DNA of 64,000 bases, from positions 116,064-180,063 of the forward strand of contig NZ_AYMQ01000006.1 of the NCBI RefSeq assembly GCF_000633355.1, given 5' to 3'. The notes beneath the pieces are model-generated. The model was given only the letters and a program-made list of their open reading frames with translations. It did no database searches and was not told the DNA's origin. Shown here piece by piece: positions 28,687 to 35,755 of the stretch. The stretch's first letter is position 1, and each line of letters opens with the position of its first letter. The DNA comes from Serratia sp. H1w. Its GTDB lineage: Bacteria > Pseudomonadota > Gammaproteobacteria > Enterobacterales > Enterobacteriaceae. The position numbers were made by a program, and so were the translations under genes.

Positions 28687-29034
28687 GTGAATGACGGAAC
28701 AGCTTCGGTAAGTAACCTGGCACAGGCTGATATCGATGAGGCCGCAGCGATAACCACGCAACTGCTGGCCGATATTACTACCATGTTGGGTGAAGAGAAT
28801 ATCTACACCAATGCGGTACAACAACAAATGTTGGAGTCCCATATCCGCGCAATGGTGTTGCGCTCAATAACAGGTGAGCCCTTGCCGGAAGTGGATAAAT
28901 CACTGTTTGATGAAATTTCTGCCGGCTCGATGCAACTGGCAGAGCGAGTGGTAAATAAGTTTGCCACGCTACCGATTGAAGAGGCCTATCTGCTTTCGGT
29001 CCATTTTGAAGTGGCTAAAGATAACAACCAATAG
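28687..29034 (+). CDS. PRD domain-containing protein
   Basis: 115 residues, GTG start at 28687 with AGAGG upstream; no in-frame ATG lies near the start. It looks like a single stand-alone PTS-regulation-domain protein, comparable to E. coli YhfY. Typical PRD text is the C-terminal LPIEEAYLLSVHFEVAKDN, with a His in the usual phosphorylation position (VHFE). Most PRDs occur in antiterminators; a free PRD may modulate the operon's regulator. It is the first gene of the operon, 36 bp before the SFCGS gene. Confidence 0.78.
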   Translation: MNDGTASVSNLAQADIDEAAAITTQLLADITTMLGEENIYTNAVQQQMLESHIRAMVLRSITGEPLPEVDKSLFDEISAGSMQLAERVVNKFATLPIEEAYLLSVHFEVAKDNNQ

Positions 29035-29070
29035 CGTTAAATCTATTACAATTATTCAGGAGAAGAACCC

Positions 29071-29436
29071 ATGGGACAAATAACCGTAGTGATCGGCGAT
29101 CGGCTGGGTAAAGGCCAGAAAGTAGGGCAAGGTATTGAAAATGCGGGTGCCAAGGCGATTGTCATCCCTGGCATGGCGGCAGACATGAAGCTGGGCGATG
29201 TGATGAAGGCAGAGAATGCACAACTGGGCATTTCCTTCTGTGGCAGCGGCGGTGCCGGTGCTATTACTGCGCAAACCAAATATGGTTATAAATCCAGATA
29301 TGGTATGCGTTCTATCGAAGAAGGCGTAACGGCAATTAACGAAGGCTGCACGGTATTAGGCTTTGGCTTTATGGATAAAGAAGAATTAGGCCAGCGGCTA
29401 GTGGAAGCGTATGTCAAAAAATACGGCAATCCTTGA
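29071..29436 (+). CDS. SFCGS family glycine-rich protein
   Basis: 121 residues. It contains the family's namesake SFCGSGGAGA with Cys57 between a beta strand and a glycine-rich loop. The start (MGQITVVIGDRLGKGQKVGQG) is a beta strand and glycine turn. The molecule is short and soluble and is always found with DUF4312, DUF4311 and DUF4310 proteins. The Cys-Gly-Ser-Gly-Gly loop recalls the phosphocysteine loop of PTS EIIB proteins; that is inference. A clear AGGAGAAG precedes the ATG, and the stop overlaps the next start (TGATG). Confidence 0.8.
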   Translation: MGQITVVIGDRLGKGQKVGQGIENAGAKAIVIPGMAADMKLGDVMKAENAQLGISFCGSGGAGAITAQTKYGYKSRYGMRSIEEGVTAINEGCTVLGFGFMDKEELGQRLVEAYVKKYGNP

Positions 29437-29732
29437 TGAAAGAGACTTATACCACCTCGGTTAACGTGGAGGGCAAAGGCGATACTAAAGCTAAAGCCTT
29501 TGCCGGTGCATTAGCTAATGTGCAGGGCGTGATTTTAAAATCCACCAATAATGTTCTGCTGCGTATCGAACCGCAGGACGTCAAAATATTAAAGGCGGAA
29601 GAGAGAACCACCAAAGAAAAATTTCTTTTCTTCTTCCTGCCACGCGAAAGAAAAAGCTTTGCCGTTTCCTTGGAAATAACCGTGAACGTGACGATCATCA
29701 ATACCGAAAAGGTGGTCTTCACCCAGAAATAA
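29436..29732 (+). CDS. DUF4312 family protein
   Basis: 98 residues, soluble. It starts MKETYTTSVNVEGKGDTKAKAFAGAL and has a central stretch KEKFLFFFLPRERKSFAVSL rich in phenylalanine and basic residues. No catalytic motif is evident. ATG 29436 overlaps the preceding stop (TGATG). Its function is unknown, but its position makes it a part of the transport system with the SFCGS protein and the two membrane proteins. A gap of 85 bases separates it from DUF4311. Confidence 0.8.
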   Translation: MKETYTTSVNVEGKGDTKAKAFAGALANVQGVILKSTNNVLLRIEPQDVKILKAEERTTKEKFLFFFLPRERKSFAVSLEITVNVTIINTEKVVFTQK

Positions 29733-29817
29733 AAACGTTATATCCGTCGTGTTTCAAGCCACAGCGCTATGGCTGCGTCTTGGGATCCACTGGGCATGAC
29801 ATAAGAAGGATATTCTG

Positions 29818-30594
29818 ATGTTTTTAATCATCTTATTTAAGTCGATTATTATCGGCGGGCTGGTTGGCGTCGGTGTAGGGGCTGGCGCTGCACGTATGTT
29901 CCATGCACCGACGACACAGGGCATGGGTGCGTTCCGTACCTTGGGCGAGCTGAACTCCTGCGAAGGCGATCCGGCTTCACATTTCTCATTTGGTCTGGGC
30001 TTCTTCTTCAACGCCTGGGCGTCTTCTGTGGCGGCGGGGGCCTTCACGCAGGACGTTGACCATCGCATCATCCCAAACTGGGGTGCGGCAGCCTTGATGA
30101 TCAAAAACCGCAACGTCGCGGAAACGATGCACGATCCCAAAAAGATGGCCATCGCTTGCGGCATCATCGGCATTTTGGTCGTTGCCTTCCTTAACACCAC
30201 CGCTTCGGCAGTACCTGCGGCCTTGCAGGTTACGGCGATCAAAGTGTTGGTTCCAGCAGCCAACCTGTTGGTGAACACCGTGATGCCGGTGATCTTCTGG
30301 CTGGCGGCGATCGAAGCGGGCAAACGCTCTGGCTTCTGGGGCACCATCTTCGGTGGTCTGGCGCAGCTGATCATGGGTAACGCCGTGCCGGGTCTGGTTC
30401 TGGGGATCCTGATTGGCAAGGGCGTTGAAGAGAGCGGCTGGAACAAAGTCACCAAGATCATGATGGTGGCGATTGTGCTGCTGTTCGTGTTGAGCGGCTT
30501 CTTCCGCGGCTTTGATATGAAAGTTCTCGAATCCTTCAGCCTGGGCGTGCCTGGCTGGCTGGATGCCATTCATAACACCCTGAGCGGAAAATAA
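29818..30594 (+). CDS. DUF4311 membrane protein, putative transporter subunit
   Basis: 258 residues with about six hydrophobic stretches, one at the N-terminus (LIILFKSIIIGGLVGVGVGA). Two well-conserved soluble loops stand out: FHAPTTQGMGAFRTLGELNSCEGDPASHFSFG and FTQDVDHRIIPNWGAAALMIKN. AGAAGG precedes the ATG. It is followed 8 bases later by DUF4310, so the two are translated together and probably form one membrane complex. No ATP-binding protein is encoded, so transport would need an ion gradient or phosphorylation. Confidence 0.8.
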   Translation: MFLIILFKSIIIGGLVGVGVGAGAARMFHAPTTQGMGAFRTLGELNSCEGDPASHFSFGLGFFFNAWASSVAAGAFTQDVDHRIIPNWGAAALMIKNRNVAETMHDPKKMAIACGIIGILVVAFLNTTASAVPAALQVTAIKVLVPAANLLVNTVMPVIFWLAAIEAGKRSGFWGTIFGGLAQLIMGNAVPGLVLGILIGKGVEESGWNKVTKIMMVAIVLLFVLSGFFRGFDMKVLESFSLGVPGWLDAIHNTLSGK

Positions 30595-30602
30595 GGAGCT
30601 GA

Positions 30603-31256
30603 ATGATGGAAGCACAAGCAGATAAAGGCTTCTGGTATGCCGACTGGTCGTTCCCGATTTTTGTTGGCCTGCTCTCGTCCGGCGTGTTCGCCGGGACACA
30701 CATGTATTACCTGTATGGCATTGGCGCATTTAACGAAGTCGCTTTCGTTTCCATGCTGCGTGCCGGGATGGACACCGGGGTTTACGGTGCAGTGGCGGCG
30801 TTTGGTGCCAGCTTCCTGTTCGCCCGTATTATCGAAGGTTCTCTAGTAGGGATCCTGGATATTGGCGGGGCGATCCAGACCGGGGTTGGCCTGGGTGTTC
30901 CAGCGTTGCTGCTGGGTGCGGGGATTGTTTTCCCGGTTGCCAACTTTGCCGCCTCGTTAGCCACGGGCCTGGTCATTGGTCTGGCGATTGGTTATCTGAT
31001 TATTCTGGCGCGTAAATTCACCATCAACCAGAGCAATTCCACCTACGGGGCGGATGTGATGATGGGGGCGGGTAACTCCTCAGGGCGTTTCCTCGGGCCG
31101 TTGATCATCCTGTCTGCCATGGCCGCTTCGATTCCGATCGGTCTGGGTTCCCTGCTGGGTGCGCTGCTGTTCTATGTCTGGGGCAAGCCAATTACCGGTG
31201 GTGCGATCCTGGGGGCGATGATCTTGGGGGCATTCTTCCCGGTAGCCATTTCTTAA
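30603..31256 (+). CDS. DUF4310 membrane protein, putative transporter subunit
   Basis: 217 residues with five or six hydrophobic segments, glycine- and alanine-rich (GILDIGGAIQTGVGLGVPALLLGAG, and a terminal LGAMILGAFFPVAIS). A conserved polar stretch NQSNSTYGADVMMGAGNSSGRFLGP lies between helices and could line the path. Two tandem ATGs (30603 and 30606) follow AAGGAG. Same operon and likely same complex as DUF4311. No experimental function is known to me for the family. Confidence 0.8.
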   Translation: MMEAQADKGFWYADWSFPIFVGLLSSGVFAGTHMYYLYGIGAFNEVAFVSMLRAGMDTGVYGAVAAFGASFLFARIIEGSLVGILDIGGAIQTGVGLGVPALLLGAGIVFPVANFAASLATGLVIGLAIGYLIILARKFTINQSNSTYGADVMMGAGNSSGRFLGPLIILSAMAASIPIGLGSLLGALLFYVWGKPITGGAILGAMILGAFFPVAIS

Positions 31257-31311
31257 TCAAGATGCCAGGCCCTGGGTTAATCACCCGGGGTTTGGCAAGG
31301 AGTAGCGAAGT

Positions 31312-32451
31312 ATGTATGACCTAATCATCCGGCGTGCCAGACTGGTGGATGACACCCTGGCCGATGTGGCTATCGAGGCGGGCAAAATTGCCGTCGTCGG
31401 GCAGTTGGCGGCAGATGCCAGCGCCCACAAGCAACTGGATCTGGCGGGGAACTACCGCCTGAGCGCTGGCTGGATCGACTCCCACGTACACTGTTATCCC
31501 TCTTCACCGATTTATCACGACGACCCGGATCTGGTGGGTGTCAGCAGCGGCGTCACCTCGGTGGTCGACGCAGGCAGCACCGGCACCGACGACATTGATG
31601 AATTCTATGCTTTGACGCGCAGTGCCAAAACCAACGTTTTTGCCTTCCTCAATATCTCGCGCATCGGTCTGTTAAGGCAGAATGAGCTGGCCGATATGGC
31701 GGATATCAACAAACAACGGGTCAAGCAGGCCATCGACGGCAAACCGGGATTCATCATCGGCATCAAGGCGCGTATGAGCAGCAGCGTGGTCGGCCAGAAC
31801 GGCACCAGGCCGTTGGTATTGGCCAAAGAGATCCAGCAGGAAAACCAGCAGTTGCCGCTGATGGTGCATATCGGCAATAACCCGCCGGATCTGGACGAAA
31901 TCGCCGATCTGCTGACCCAGGGTGACATCATTACCCACTGCTACAACGGCAAACCGAATCGTATTCTGACCCCTGCCGGTACGCTGCGCGAGTCTATCCA
32001 ACGTGCGTTAAAACGCGGCGTGCTGCTCGATGTGGGCCACGGTTCGGCCAGCTTCAGCTTTGAGGTTGCCCGGCAGGCCATCGCGCTGGGGATCTTCCCG
32101 CACACCATCAGTTCCGATATCTACTGCCGCAACCGCCTGGCTGGCCCGGTGCATAGCCTGGCGACGGTAATGTCCAAATTCTTTACCGTCGGGCTGTCTC
32201 TGGCGCAGGTCATTGGCTGCGTAACGGAAAATGCTGCTGCGGCGCTGCGTCTGACCACCAAGGGGCAGTTGAAACCCGGCTTCGATGCCGACCTGACCAT
32301 TTTTGATCTCTGCCAACGGCCGCAGGTATTTGCCGACTCCGAAGGGGAGTCCGTCAATGGCGAACAACTGTTGGTGCCGCTGGCTGCCGTGGTGGCCGGG
32401 GAAGTCCTATTAACCGATCAAGGAAAAGCCGCTCATGTCTTCAGTGTATGA
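31312..32451 (+). CDS. COG3964 amidohydrolase/deacylase
   Basis: 379 residues. Binuclear amidohydrolase-superfamily fold with the metal ligands visible: His58 and His60 (DSHVHC), Lys152 for carboxylation (GIKARM), His186 (MVHIG), His209 (ITHC) and Asp269 (ISSDIY). The subgroup was long called dihydroorotase but hydrolyses acyl esters or amides. In this operon it probably removes an acyl group from an amino sugar acid before DgaE. AAGGAG precedes the ATG, and the stop is 17 bases inside dgaE. Confidence 0.88.
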   Translation: MYDLIIRRARLVDDTLADVAIEAGKIAVVGQLAADASAHKQLDLAGNYRLSAGWIDSHVHCYPSSPIYHDDPDLVGVSSGVTSVVDAGSTGTDDIDEFYALTRSAKTNVFAFLNISRIGLLRQNELADMADINKQRVKQAIDGKPGFIIGIKARMSSSVVGQNGTRPLVLAKEIQQENQQLPLMVHIGNNPPDLDEIADLLTQGDIITHCYNGKPNRILTPAGTLRESIQRALKRGVLLDVGHGSASFSFEVARQAIALGIFPHTISSDIYCRNRLAGPVHSLATVMSKFFTVGLSLAQVIGCVTENAAAALRLTTKGQLKPGFDADLTIFDLCQRPQVFADSEGESVNGEQLLVPLAAVVAGEVLLTDQGKAAHVFSV

Positions 32452-33553
32452 AAAATATAATTTAAAGCAGGTGATCAACACTTCCGGTCGCATGACCATT
32501 CTCGGCGTTTCCACGCCACGTCAGGAGGTGATTGATGCGGTGGATTACGGCCTGAATCACTACTTTGAAATCAAGGATCTGGTCAACAAAACCGGGGCCT
32601 ATATTGCCGGTTTGCTGAATGTGGAAGATGCGGTGATCGTTTCCTGCGCGTCTGCCGGTATCGCCCAGTCGGTGGCGGCGGTGATCGTCAAGGACAACGC
32701 CAATCTGTTGGTTAACCTGCACTCGGCAGCGGTGAATGAACCCCGCGAGATCGTGTTGCCGCGTGGCCACAACGTCAACTTTGGCGCTCCGGTGGATACC
32801 ATGGTCGCCCTAGGTGGCGGCAAAGTGGTCGAAGCGGGTTATGCCAACGAATGTTCCCCTGAGCAGCTTGAAGCCTGCATTACTCCGCAGACGGCCGCCA
32901 TCCTGTACATCAAATCTCACCACTGTGTGCAGAAAAGCATTCTCTCCGTTGAGCAAGCAGCCGTGGTGGCACGTAAGCATAACCTGCCGCTGATCGTCGA
33001 TGCCGCCGCCGAAGAAGATCTGGTGTGTTACTACCAGATGGGAGCCGATCTGGTGATCTACAGCGGTGCCAAGGCCATCGAAGGGCCAACCAGCGGGCTG
33101 GTGATCGGCAAGAAGCAGTACGTGGAATGGGTAAAACTTCAGTCCGGCGGTATTGGCCGGGCGATGAAGGTGGGGAAAGAGGGCATCCTCGGCCTGACGC
33201 AGGCAATTGAAAGTTACCTGACCTCAGAGAAAACCACCGGTGCGCAAATGGTAGAGCGCATGACGCCGTTTATCAGCCAACTGAATACCCTGAATGGCAT
33301 CAGCGCCAAAACCGTCTGGGACAGCGCAGGGCGCGATATTGCCCGGGTTGAAATCACCTTTGATGAAGCGGTACTGGGGATGTCGACCGTCGATATCGTG
33401 CAACGGCTGAAAACCGGTGATATCGCCATCTACTTCCGTGGCTACAAGGCCAACGAAGGCAAAATTGAAGTGGATGTGCGCAGCGTGAATGAACAGCAAC
33501 TGATGACCGTGTTTACCTGTATTAAAAATCTGTTTACGGAGACCCAAGCATGA
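32435..33553 (+). CDS. dgaE: D-glucosaminate-6-phosphate ammonia-lyase-like PLP enzyme (DgaE family)
   Basis: 372 residues. Fold-type I PLP enzyme of the SelA-like group with the cofactor Lys213 in IYSGAKAIEGPTSG and Asp in the preceding IVDAAAEED. DgaE of Salmonella removes ammonia from D-glucosaminate-6-phosphate to give 2-keto-3-deoxygluconate-6-phosphate. Unlike Salmonella's dga operon, no mannose-type PTS permease is present here, so the substrate may be a different amino sugar acid. It overlaps the amidohydrolase by 17 bases and dgaF by 4. Confidence 0.88.
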   Translation: MSSVYEKYNLKQVINTSGRMTILGVSTPRQEVIDAVDYGLNHYFEIKDLVNKTGAYIAGLLNVEDAVIVSCASAGIAQSVAAVIVKDNANLLVNLHSAAVNEPREIVLPRGHNVNFGAPVDTMVALGGGKVVEAGYANECSPEQLEACITPQTAAILYIKSHHCVQKSILSVEQAAVVARKHNLPLIVDAAAEEDLVCYYQMGADLVIYSGAKAIEGPTSGLVIGKKQYVEWVKLQSGGIGRAMKVGKEGILGLTQAIESYLTSEKTTGAQMVERMTPFISQLNTLNGISAKTVWDSAGRDIARVEITFDEAVLGMSTVDIVQRLKTGDIAIYFRGYKANEGKIEVDVRSVNEQQLMTVFTCIKNLFTETQA

Positions 33554-34290
33554 AGCTGAAGCCTAATTACTACCAGGATCGTGTCTGCCTCAACGTGCTG
33601 GCTGGCTCAAAAGCCAACGCGCAGGAAATCTATGATGCGGCGCAGGGGCACGTGCTGGTGGGCGTTCTTTCCAAAAATTATCCTGATGTGGAGAGTGCCA
33701 TCACGGATATGGCGCGTTACGCGCGTCTGATCGAGAACGCGCTCTCCGTTGGTCTGGGAGCGGGCGATCCACGACAGTCGAATATGGTCAGCCTGATCTC
33801 CGAGCGTGTCCAACCGCAGCACGTGAACCAGGTCTTCACAGGTGTCGGTGCCAGCCGTGCACTGCTGAAGCAAAACGAAACTGTGGTCAACGGGTTGGTG
33901 TCACCAACTGGCCGGGTGGGCTGGGTGAAGATTTCCACCGGGCCACTGAGCGCTCAAGCGCCAGATGGCATCGTGCCGGTCGAAACCGCTATTGCTTTGC
34001 TGAAAGATATGGGCGGCAGCTCGATTAAGTATTTCCCGATGGGCGGCCTCAAGCATCAAGACGAATACGAGTACGTGGCGAAAGCTTGTGCCGAGCATGA
34101 CTTCATGCTGGAGCCGACCGGCGGCATCGATCTGGAAAACTTCGAGCCGATCCTGGAGATTGCCCTGAAAGCGGGCGTGAAGCAGGTGATCCCGCATATC
34201 TACAGCTCCATCATTGATTCCGCCAGCGGCAACACGCGTCCGCAAGACGTCAAAACGCTGTTGGAGATCACCAAGCGGCTGGTGGGGTAA
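33550..34290 (+). CDS. dgaF: 2-Keto-3-deoxy-6-phosphogluconate aldolase (DgaF family)
   Basis: 246 residues. TIM-barrel KDGP aldolase distinct from Eda, with the Schiff-base lysine Lys160 in SSIKYFPMGG and the conserved EPTGGIDLENF. It would cleave KDGP to pyruvate and glyceraldehyde-3-phosphate. It starts by ATGA overlap with dgaE, so the two are translationally coupled, which supports the two-step pathway. A dispersed repeat begins 9 bases after its stop. Confidence 0.9.
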   Translation: MKLKPNYYQDRVCLNVLAGSKANAQEIYDAAQGHVLVGVLSKNYPDVESAITDMARYARLIENALSVGLGAGDPRQSNMVSLISERVQPQHVNQVFTGVGASRALLKQNETVVNGLVSPTGRVGWVKISTGPLSAQAPDGIVPVETAIALLKDMGGSSIKYFPMGGLKHQDEYEYVAKACAEHDFMLEPTGGIDLENFEPILEIALKAGVKQVIPHIYSSIIDSASGNTRPQDVKTLLEITKRLVG

Positions 34291-34299
34291 GTCCGGCTT

Positions 34300-34436
34300 C
34301 CCCTCACCCCAACCCTCTCCCAAAGAGAGAGGGAGCTGGTACGGAGTAGGGGCGTTGCATGCTGCGCCCGTTTTGAGACGTTAAGATGTGGCACGTTCGG
34401 TCCCCTCTCCCTGTGGGAGAGGGTTAGGGTGAGGGG
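34300..34436. repeat. Hairpin-ended dispersed repeat between dgaF and the lactonase gene
   Basis: 137 bases with the same inverted ends: CCCCTCACCCCAACCCTCTC on the left and GGGAGAGGGTTAGGGTGAGG on the right. It sits between the operon and the lactonase, where its end hairpins could reduce read-through. Confidence 0.8.
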
Positions 34437-34474
34437 CATCTTGTCACCTCTATCTTTCGGTTAAAAGGATAACT

Positions 34475-35704
34475 ATGCGAAACTGGCAGGCATCGAGTTT
34501 ACCCATCGCTCCGCTGTGGAGCGCGCTGTCTCTGGCGTTGTTGGCTATCGCCAGCCCGGCGTTACATGCTGAGGATGCAATGAAACCTACGTCGTCTCAT
34601 TTTGCCTATATAGGTACCTACAATCCGAACGGTGAGGGCGTTTACCGCATGCAGGTGGATGCGAAAACCGGTGCGCTGAGCGGCAAAACGCTGGTCAGCA
34701 GCCTGCCGAATCCGGCTCAACTGGTCAGCGATGCCAAAGGGCAGACGCTGTACGTTGCCAGCGAGGTAGCCGATTTTAATGGCACCCGGCACGGCGGTAT
34801 TGTCGCCTATCGCGTCAACCCGCAGGACGGCAGCCTGACCGAACTTAATCAGGTCGATTCACAGGGGGCCGGGCCGGTTTACCTGTCTCTGACACCGGAT
34901 GGCCGTCATCTGCTGGTGGCTAACTATGTCAGCGGCAGCGTTGCGGCGTTCCCGGTTTACGGTGAAGGCAAGCTGGGGCCTGCCAGTTCTGTACAGCAAG
35001 ATGCAGGCCCAGCGGGCGCGGCCAAACCAGCCGCCGCAGTAGAAGGCAGCTTTGCCATCAGCGATCACAATGGTCCGCATGCGCATATGATTGCCAGCGA
35101 TCCGAGCGGCAAGTTTGTGTTTTCCACCGATCTGGGGTTGGATCGTATCTATCAGTGGCGGTTCGATGCCGCAAGCGGCAAGTTGACGCCGAACGATCCT
35201 GCCTGGATCGCCGCCTCTTCAGCCGGAGCGGGTCCGCGCCACTTTATCTTCCATCCCAATGGAAAAATTGTCCTACTAATCAACGAAGAAGCATCTACAC
35301 TTACCAGCTACCGCTTCGATAGCCAGCAAGGGACGCTGCAACAACTGCATGCTGTGTCAACGCTGCCTGCCGACTATAAGGGCACCAGCTTTGCCGCCGG
35401 CATGGCCCTGTCAGCGGATGGTAACAACCTGTATGTGACCAACCGCCTGCACAACAGCATTGCGCAGTTCAGCGTTAGCGGCGAGGGCGAACTGAAACCG
35501 ATCGCGGAGACCTGGACGCGGGGTGATTACCCACGCACTATCACCCTGGATCCGAGTGGCCGTTATCTGTACGCCATGAACCAGCGCAGCGATAACGTCA
35601 CACGCTTTAGCGTAGACAAGCTCAGCGGCAAACTCAGTTTTGTAGAAGGCTATACTCCGGTGGGCAGCCCTTCACAAATGGTATTCTTGCCCGCAGCGAA
35701 GTAA
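34475..35704 (+). CDS. Exported lactonase (7-bladed beta-propeller, Pgl family)
   Basis: 409 residues. An N-terminal signal peptide (PLWSALSLALLAIASPALHAE, cleaved after LHA) precedes a beta-propeller with repeated YVA(S/N)xxxxxxxG and GRHLLVANYVSGSV/GKFVFSTDLGLDRIYQW motifs, the layout of E. coli-type 6-phosphogluconolactonase Pgl. Cytosolic Pgl lacks a signal peptide, so this one acts in the periplasm, probably on an unphosphorylated sugar lactone. It lies between the DUF4310 operon and its regulator, with AAGGA before the ATG. Confidence 0.85.
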   Translation: MRNWQASSLPIAPLWSALSLALLAIASPALHAEDAMKPTSSHFAYIGTYNPNGEGVYRMQVDAKTGALSGKTLVSSLPNPAQLVSDAKGQTLYVASEVADFNGTRHGGIVAYRVNPQDGSLTELNQVDSQGAGPVYLSLTPDGRHLLVANYVSGSVAAFPVYGEGKLGPASSVQQDAGPAGAAKPAAAVEGSFAISDHNGPHAHMIASDPSGKFVFSTDLGLDRIYQWRFDAASGKLTPNDPAWIAASSAGAGPRHFIFHPNGKIVLLINEEASTLTSYRFDSQQGTLQQLHAVSTLPADYKGTSFAAGMALSADGNNLYVTNRLHNSIAQFSVSGEGELKPIAETWTRGDYPRTITLDPSGRYLYAMNQRSDNVTRFSVDKLSGKLSFVEGYTPVGSPSQMVFLPAAK

Positions 35705-35710
35705 CCAGTT

Positions 35711-35735
35711 GCCCGCCCTGCACCCTCGGGCGGGC
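35711..35735 (+). terminator. GC hairpin between the lactonase and regulator genes
   Basis: GCCCGCCC - 9-base loop - GGGCGGGC just after the lactonase stop, 20 bases before the regulator start. No T-run follows, so it may reduce rather than stop read-through. Confidence 0.4.
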
Positions 35736-35755
35736 ACGTTAATAACGGAAAGAGA

